Shown piece after piece: positions 61,329 through 64,000 of a stretch of DNA of 64,000 bases. Under the pieces are notes generated by a model, which saw only the letters and a list, made by a program, of their open reading frames with translations, had not been told where the DNA came from and did no database searches. The translations under genes and the position numbers were made by a program. The first letter of the stretch is position 1, and every line of letters begins with the position of its first letter. This stretch comes from JAJVHZ01 sp041395385 (GTDB taxonomy: Bacteria > Pseudomonadota > Gammaproteobacteria > JAJPIJ01). Where the stretch lies: NCBI GenBank assembly GCA_041395385.1, contig JAWLAN010000006.1:310001-374000 (forward strand), given 5' to 3'.

Positions 61329-61574
61329 GCAACGGCCTCGCCTGAAGCGGCTTCGACATGGAGGAAGGAGAACTGGGACGGGTGAAACACCTCCTGGTGC
61401 AGCGCCGCGAAGCGGCCGCGCGCTGCGGCGGAGTTCGACGTCCGGAGCGGGGGTGTGGCGATGCCGAGCGGTGGTGGCGAAGCCCACCGGCGGCATTGCG
61501 TGGCGCCCGCCGCCGGTGGTGTAGGACGCTGGCTGAACCGCGGCCGCGGCTCAGCTGCGAATCATGCGGACTGC

Positions 61575-61913
61575 CTAGCGGGCAACGGCATCCTTCAATG
61601 CCTTGAGGGCGCGGGCGCGAACGTCGAGCCGTGCCGGCTTGGCCTTGATAGTGATCTCTTCTCCCGTGAACGGATTGCGACCCTTGCGGGCCTTTGTCGC
61701 GGGTTTCTGTATCGCCCTGACCTTCACGCCGAGCCCCGGCACCACGAACTCGCCGGCGCCGCCCTTGATCAGGTGACGGCGCGCCACATCCGCCAGAGCA
61801 TCGACTACGGCGCCGACGTCCTTCTTCGAAACGCCGGTTGCCGCGGAAATGGTGGTGTAGATCTGAGATTTTGTCTGTTTCGGCTTTATGGGTTTGTTGC
61901 TGGCCTTTGCCAT
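61575..61913 (-). CDS. HU/IHF-family DNA-binding protein
   Basis: 112 residues with an N-terminal Lys-rich extension of about 20 residues in front of the HU fold (KSQIYTTISAATGVSKKDVG). The DNA-binding arm is RKGRNPFTGEEITIKAKPAR, very close to the HU consensus. It bends and packs DNA. A strong AAGGGGGG precedes the ATG. A probable promoter lies at 61962-61990. Confidence 0.92.
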   Translation of the reverse strand: MAKASNKPIKPKQTKSQIYTTISAATGVSKKDVGAVVDALADVARRHLIKGGAGEFVVPGLGVKVRAIQKPATKARKGRNPFTGEEITIKAKPARLDVRARALKALKDAVAR

Positions 61914-62309
61914 CGATTCCCCCCTTTCTCAAGGATGAGTGTGAATTACTCAAGCGCGCCTATCCTAACAGAGAGTAGCGAATATGTAGAGTTTTAGCGA
62001 GGAAAACCGCTCTTTCGAAGAAGGCCGCGCGCGCGAGGAAGCATTCGCGAGGTCGCGGGCGCGACGCAACTCGTGTCGCAACCATGTCACTCGATTCGCG
62101 ATCCCCTCCCTATTCACCGGCAGCGGAACGCGCGTGCCTGCACGCCGAGCCCGCCTCGACGGCAAAAGGTACGCGAATGCGACGCCGACATCGCGCGAAA
62201 TGGCAACCGCCGGCCATGCCGGCCAATGCGCGGGCGCGGCATCAGACCGCAAGCTGGCGCCGTCGACGCCCGGGCCTGCGGCGCTTACGCGAGTATGAGG
62301 AAGAAGGGA
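61914..62309. other. Intergenic region between HU gene and tRNA-Arg
   Basis: About 400 bp. The first 80 bp (61914-61995) hold the HU leader and probable promoter. The remainder is GC-rich and without recognisable gene, RNA or hairpin. Confidence 0.35.
61962..61990 (-). promoter_or_regulatory. Putative sigma-70 promoter of the HU gene
   Basis: On the minus strand TCTACA and TAGGAT are 17 bp apart, about 50 bp before the ATG. The match to TTGACA/TATAAT is moderate. Confidence 0.4.
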
Positions 62310-62386
62310 TGGCGCGCCCGGAAGGATTCGAACCTCCGACCCCCTGGTTCGTAGCCAGGTACTCTATCCAACTGAGCTACGGGCGC
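62310..62386 (-). tRNA. tRNA-Arg (anticodon ACG)
   Basis: A 77-nt cloverleaf including encoded CCA (62310-62312). The acceptor stem pairs GCGCCCG with CGGGCGC. The D-arm is GCTCAGTTGGATAGAGT, the anticodon stem-loop CTGGCTACGAACCAG with ACG, and the T-arm GGAGGTTCGAATCCT. Discriminator G. It is transcribed downstream of tRNA-Ser. Its 5' end and leader are duplicated upstream at 62513-62591. Confidence 0.96.
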
Positions 62387-62446
62387 GTTGTGTACTTCGT
62401 AGCGACTGCCTCGACTGCATCCGTCCATGGCGCCACGTCCCGGCCT
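62368..62446. repeat. 79-bp direct repeat, copy 1 (contains the 5' end of tRNA-Arg and its leader)
   Basis: Positions 62368-62446 recur at 62513-62591 with one mismatch (62432 G versus 62577 A). On the minus strand the copy includes the upstream leader and the first 19 bases of the intact tRNA-Arg. Confidence 0.9.
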
Positions 62447-62473
62447 CGACCTCCATGTCTCGGCGCTCGGCGG

Positions 62474-62498
62474 GGCGAACATTCACAGGATGTTCGCC
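62474..62498. repeat. Palindrome in the spacer between the direct repeats
   Basis: GGCGAACAT pairs with ATGTTCGCC around a seven-base loop. Together with the neighbouring CGCTCGGCGGGG block this looks like a dispersed intergenic hairpin element, of the sort that occurs in many copies in gammaproteobacterial genomes. Confidence 0.55.
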
Positions 62499-62512
62499 TG
62501 GGCCCGCCTCGC

Positions 62513-62591
62513 CCAACTGAGCTACGGGCGCGTTGTGTACTTCGTAGCGACTGCCTCGACTGCATCCGTCCATGGCACCACGTCCCGGCCT
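62513..62591. repeat. 79-bp direct repeat, copy 2 (truncated tRNA-Arg)
   Basis: It contains the leader and only the first 19 bases (acceptor 5' strand and the start of the D-arm) of a tRNA-Arg, then diverges into the palindrome. It cannot form a tRNA. Confidence 0.9.
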
Positions 62592-62663
62592 ATCGAATGA
62601 CGTGGCCCGCGGCCGAAACCGCGGCGGATTATCAAAGACCGGGAAATGGCCTGTCAAGGAAAC

Positions 62664-62756
62664 TGGCGGAGAGGGAGGGATTCGAACCCTCGATAGAGCT
62701 TTTGGCCCTATACTCCCTTAGCAGGGGAGTGCCTTCAGCCTCTCGGCCACCTCTCC
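62664..62756 (-). tRNA. tRNA-Ser (anticodon GCT)
   Basis: 93 nt including encoded CCA (62664-62666). The acceptor stem is GGAGAGG with its partner, the anticodon loop has GCT flanked by CCCC and AAGGGG, a long class II variable arm is present (AGTATAGGGCCAAAAGCTC), and the T-arm contains GGGTTCGAATCCC. It follows csrA in the usual gammaproteobacterial order. Confidence 0.96.
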
Positions 62757-62842
62757 AAGTATCGTGCGGGCGTAAGGATACCCGTGGGTCAACGTAGCGT
62801 AAAGCGCGGCGGGCTCGGGCGATGCGCGCCTGGTTACGACAT

Positions 62843-63070
62843 CTAATCCTCGCGCACCTCGTCCTCCGGGCTGCCGGCCGTCACCGCGGGCGAGCGCCCT
62901 TCGGCCTTCTCCTGCTGGATGCGCTGGTAAATCTCCTCGCGGTGCACGGCGACCGTCTTCGGCGCGTTCACGCCCAGACGAACCTGATTTCCCTTCACGC
63001 CCAGCACGGTGACGCTGATCTCGTCACCGATCATCAGCGACTCTCCAACCCGTCTCGTCAAAATCAACAT
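62843..63070 (-). CDS. csrA: Carbon storage regulator CsrA
   Basis: 75 residues. Canonical sequence MLILTRRVGESLMIGDEI, VTVLGVKGNQVRLGVNAP, VAVHREEIYQRIQQEKAEG. Leu4, Arg6/Arg7 and the Arg of VHREE, which contact GGA motifs in mRNA leaders, are all present. A C-terminal tail of about 15 residues is variable. It represses or stabilises mRNAs after transcription. GGAGG precedes the ATG. It sits between lysC and tRNA-Ser as in most gammaproteobacteria. Confidence 0.97.
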   Translation of the reverse strand: MLILTRRVGESLMIGDEISVTVLGVKGNQVRLGVNAPKTVAVHREEIYQRIQQEKAEGRSPAVTAGSPEDEVRED

Positions 63071-63097
63071 GACAGCCTCCAGATGAATTCCCGCGCA

Positions 63098-63158
63098 CTC
63101 CCGGCCACGGGGGCCGGGAGCGGGTCCGATTCAAGCCGGACACGCCCGCGTCCGGCTT
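63098..63158 (-). promoter_or_regulatory. Two strong hairpins between lysC and csrA
   Basis: Stem 1 pairs CTCCCGGCC (63098-63106) with GGCCGGGAG (63112-63120). Stem 2 pairs AAGCCGGAC (63133-63141) with GTCCGGCTT (63150-63158). Neither is followed by a clear T-tract on the minus strand. They could terminate lysC transcripts or form a structured csrA leader. Confidence 0.5.
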
Positions 63159-63202
63159 GCTCCTTCTTGTCTATGACCATTAATGACCCGTAAATTCCAT
63201 TC

Positions 63203-63230
63203 TCGGGTTTCGGGTTTCGGGTTTCGGGTT
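63203..63230. repeat. Four perfect tandem copies of a heptamer
   Basis: TCGGGTT repeats four times, ending one base before the lysC stop codon on the complementary strand. It is a simple-sequence repeat in which slippage could occur. Confidence 0.85.
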
Positions 63231-64000
63231 TCAGGCTTCCGGCCTGTCCAGACCGAAGGCAGTGTGCAGCGTGCGCGCCCCCAATTCGATGTATTTCTCG
63301 TCCACGACCACCGAGATCTTGATTTCGGACGTGGAGATCATGCGGATATTGATGTTCTCAGCCGCCAGCGCCTTGAACATCTTGCTGGCAATGCCCGCGT
63401 GCGAACGCATTCCGACGCCAACCACCGAGAGCTTGGCGATCTTGTTGTCGCCCTCGACGGCTCGCGCATTCATCTCCCTGGCCACGGTCTTGAGGATCTC
63501 GAGCGCCTGGTCGTAGTCGCTGCGAGAGACCGTGAAGGTGAAATCGGTGGTCTGGTCGGCGCCGACATTCTGGACGATCATGTCCACCTCGATATTGGCG
63601 TCGGCAACCGGGCCGAGGATCCGGCTGGCTATGCCGGGCTTGTCCGGCACGCCCAGCATCGTCAGCTTGGCCTCGTTCTTGTTGATCGTGACCCCTGATA
63701 TTAAAGGTTCCTCCATCGCCTCTTCCTCTGAAGTGATCAGCGTCCCCGGGCCTTCCTCAAATGAAGATAGCACCCGCAGACGAACGTTGTACTTGCGCGC
63801 GAACTCCACCGACCTGATCTGCAGCACCTTGGCGCCCAGGCTGGCCATCTCGAGCATCTCCTCGAAGGTCACCGTGTCCAGCCTGTGCGCGGCGGGGACG
63901 ATGCGCGGATCGGACGTGTAGACGCCGTCGACGTCGGTGTAGATCTGGCACTCGTCGGCCTGGAGCGCCGCGGCCAGCGCCACGGCGGTCGTGTCGGAAC
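63231..64000 (-). CDS. lysC: Aspartate kinase, C-terminal part; runs off the right edge
   Basis: About 256 C-terminal residues. The end of the kinase domain (DECQIYTDVDGVYTSDPRIV, FEEMLEMASLGAKVLQIRSV) is followed by two ACT domains (LTMLGVPDKPGIASRILGPV; LSVVGVGMRSHAGIASKMFK, NINIRMISTSEIKISVVV). It phosphorylates aspartate, the first step of the Lys/Thr/Met/Ile pathway, and the ACT pair provides feedback inhibition by lysine and/or threonine. The frame remains open at base 64000, so the 5' part is outside. Confidence 0.95.
   Translation of the reverse strand, partial: SDTTAVALAAALQADECQIYTDVDGVYTSDPRIVPAAHRLDTVTFEEMLEMASLGAKVLQIRSVEFARKYNVRLRVLSSFEEGPGTLITSEEEAMEEPLISGVTINKNEAKLTMLGVPDKPGIASRILGPVADANIEVDMIVQNVGADQTTDFTFTVSRSDYDQALEILKTVAREMNARAVEGDNKIAKLSVVGVGMRSHAGIASKMFKALAAENINIRMISTSEIKISVVVDEKYIELGARTLHTAFGLDRPEA

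Noticed and set aside
63203..63230. Heptamer array as a CRISPR or telomere-like element
   Set aside because: Repeat units are 7 bp with no spacers, only four copies; it is a simple tandem repeat.

Overview
The window is GC-rich chromosomal DNA from a gammaproteobacterium. The right end has the typical lysC - csrA - tRNA-Ser(GCT) - tRNA-Arg(ACG) neighbourhood of that class, and there is a type II secretion (T2SS) operon with Xanthomonas-like K-L-M-N-D gene order. I cannot name a genus. No insertion sequence, prophage or CRISPR array is visible, but two gene remnants and a duplicated tRNA fragment record past rearrangement.

Layout. 1-14.9 kb is a patchwork of short transcription units: a partial GNAT-like acetyltransferase, a CBS protein, a DUF3579 protein, a Vgb-like propeller, an Asp/Asn hydroxylase-like protein, a PolX-N-like HhH protein, a divergent CsrA paralogue, a YbaK deacylase, a cytochrome b561-like protein, a tandem CDGSH protein, two Hsp20 chaperones, an exported PilJ-domain protein, Ada, a cyclopropane fatty acid synthase and an exported alpha/beta hydrolase. 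15.2-25.6 kb holds three AraC-family paralogues (a fourth lies at 36.7 kb), a Tat-exported amidohydrolase and a tightly coupled four-gene operon (16.6-21.3 kb). That operon encodes a TPR / PqqD-like / SagB-type dehydrogenase fusion, an orphan protein and two different 2OG-Fe(II) oxygenases. It has the look of a peptide- or protein-modifying system and is the strongest candidate for an undescribed pathway.

25.7-36.5 kb is a complete T2SS structural operon read leftward in the order K-L-M-N(C)-D-E-F-G-H-I-J; no prepilin peptidase is in the window. Several nearby genes encode exported hydrolases that could be its cargo. 38-42.5 kb has a lipoprotein, an alpha/beta hydrolase pseudogene, a small exported protein, a YihY-family membrane protein and a cNMP-binding/rhodanese fusion.

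42.8-50 kb is a leftward operon resembling hydrogenase-4 (hyfB-C-E-F-G-I-like). All four cysteine ligands of the nickel-iron site in the large subunit are replaced, while the iron-sulfur cysteines of the small subunit remain. It is therefore an energy-converting-hydrogenase-related (Ehr-like) complex and not a hydrogenase.

50-61.5 kb has a bacteriohemerythrin, small conserved proteins, a secreted caspase-fold (C13-like) protein beside a ComEC-like metallo-beta-lactamase-fold protein, a NarL-type two-component pair, a vWA protein with a coupled membrane coiled-coil partner, and an EamA transporter. 61.5-64 kb has an HU-family protein, the two tRNA genes with a 79-bp duplication of the tRNA-Arg 5' end, csrA and the 3' part of lysC, which runs off the right edge.
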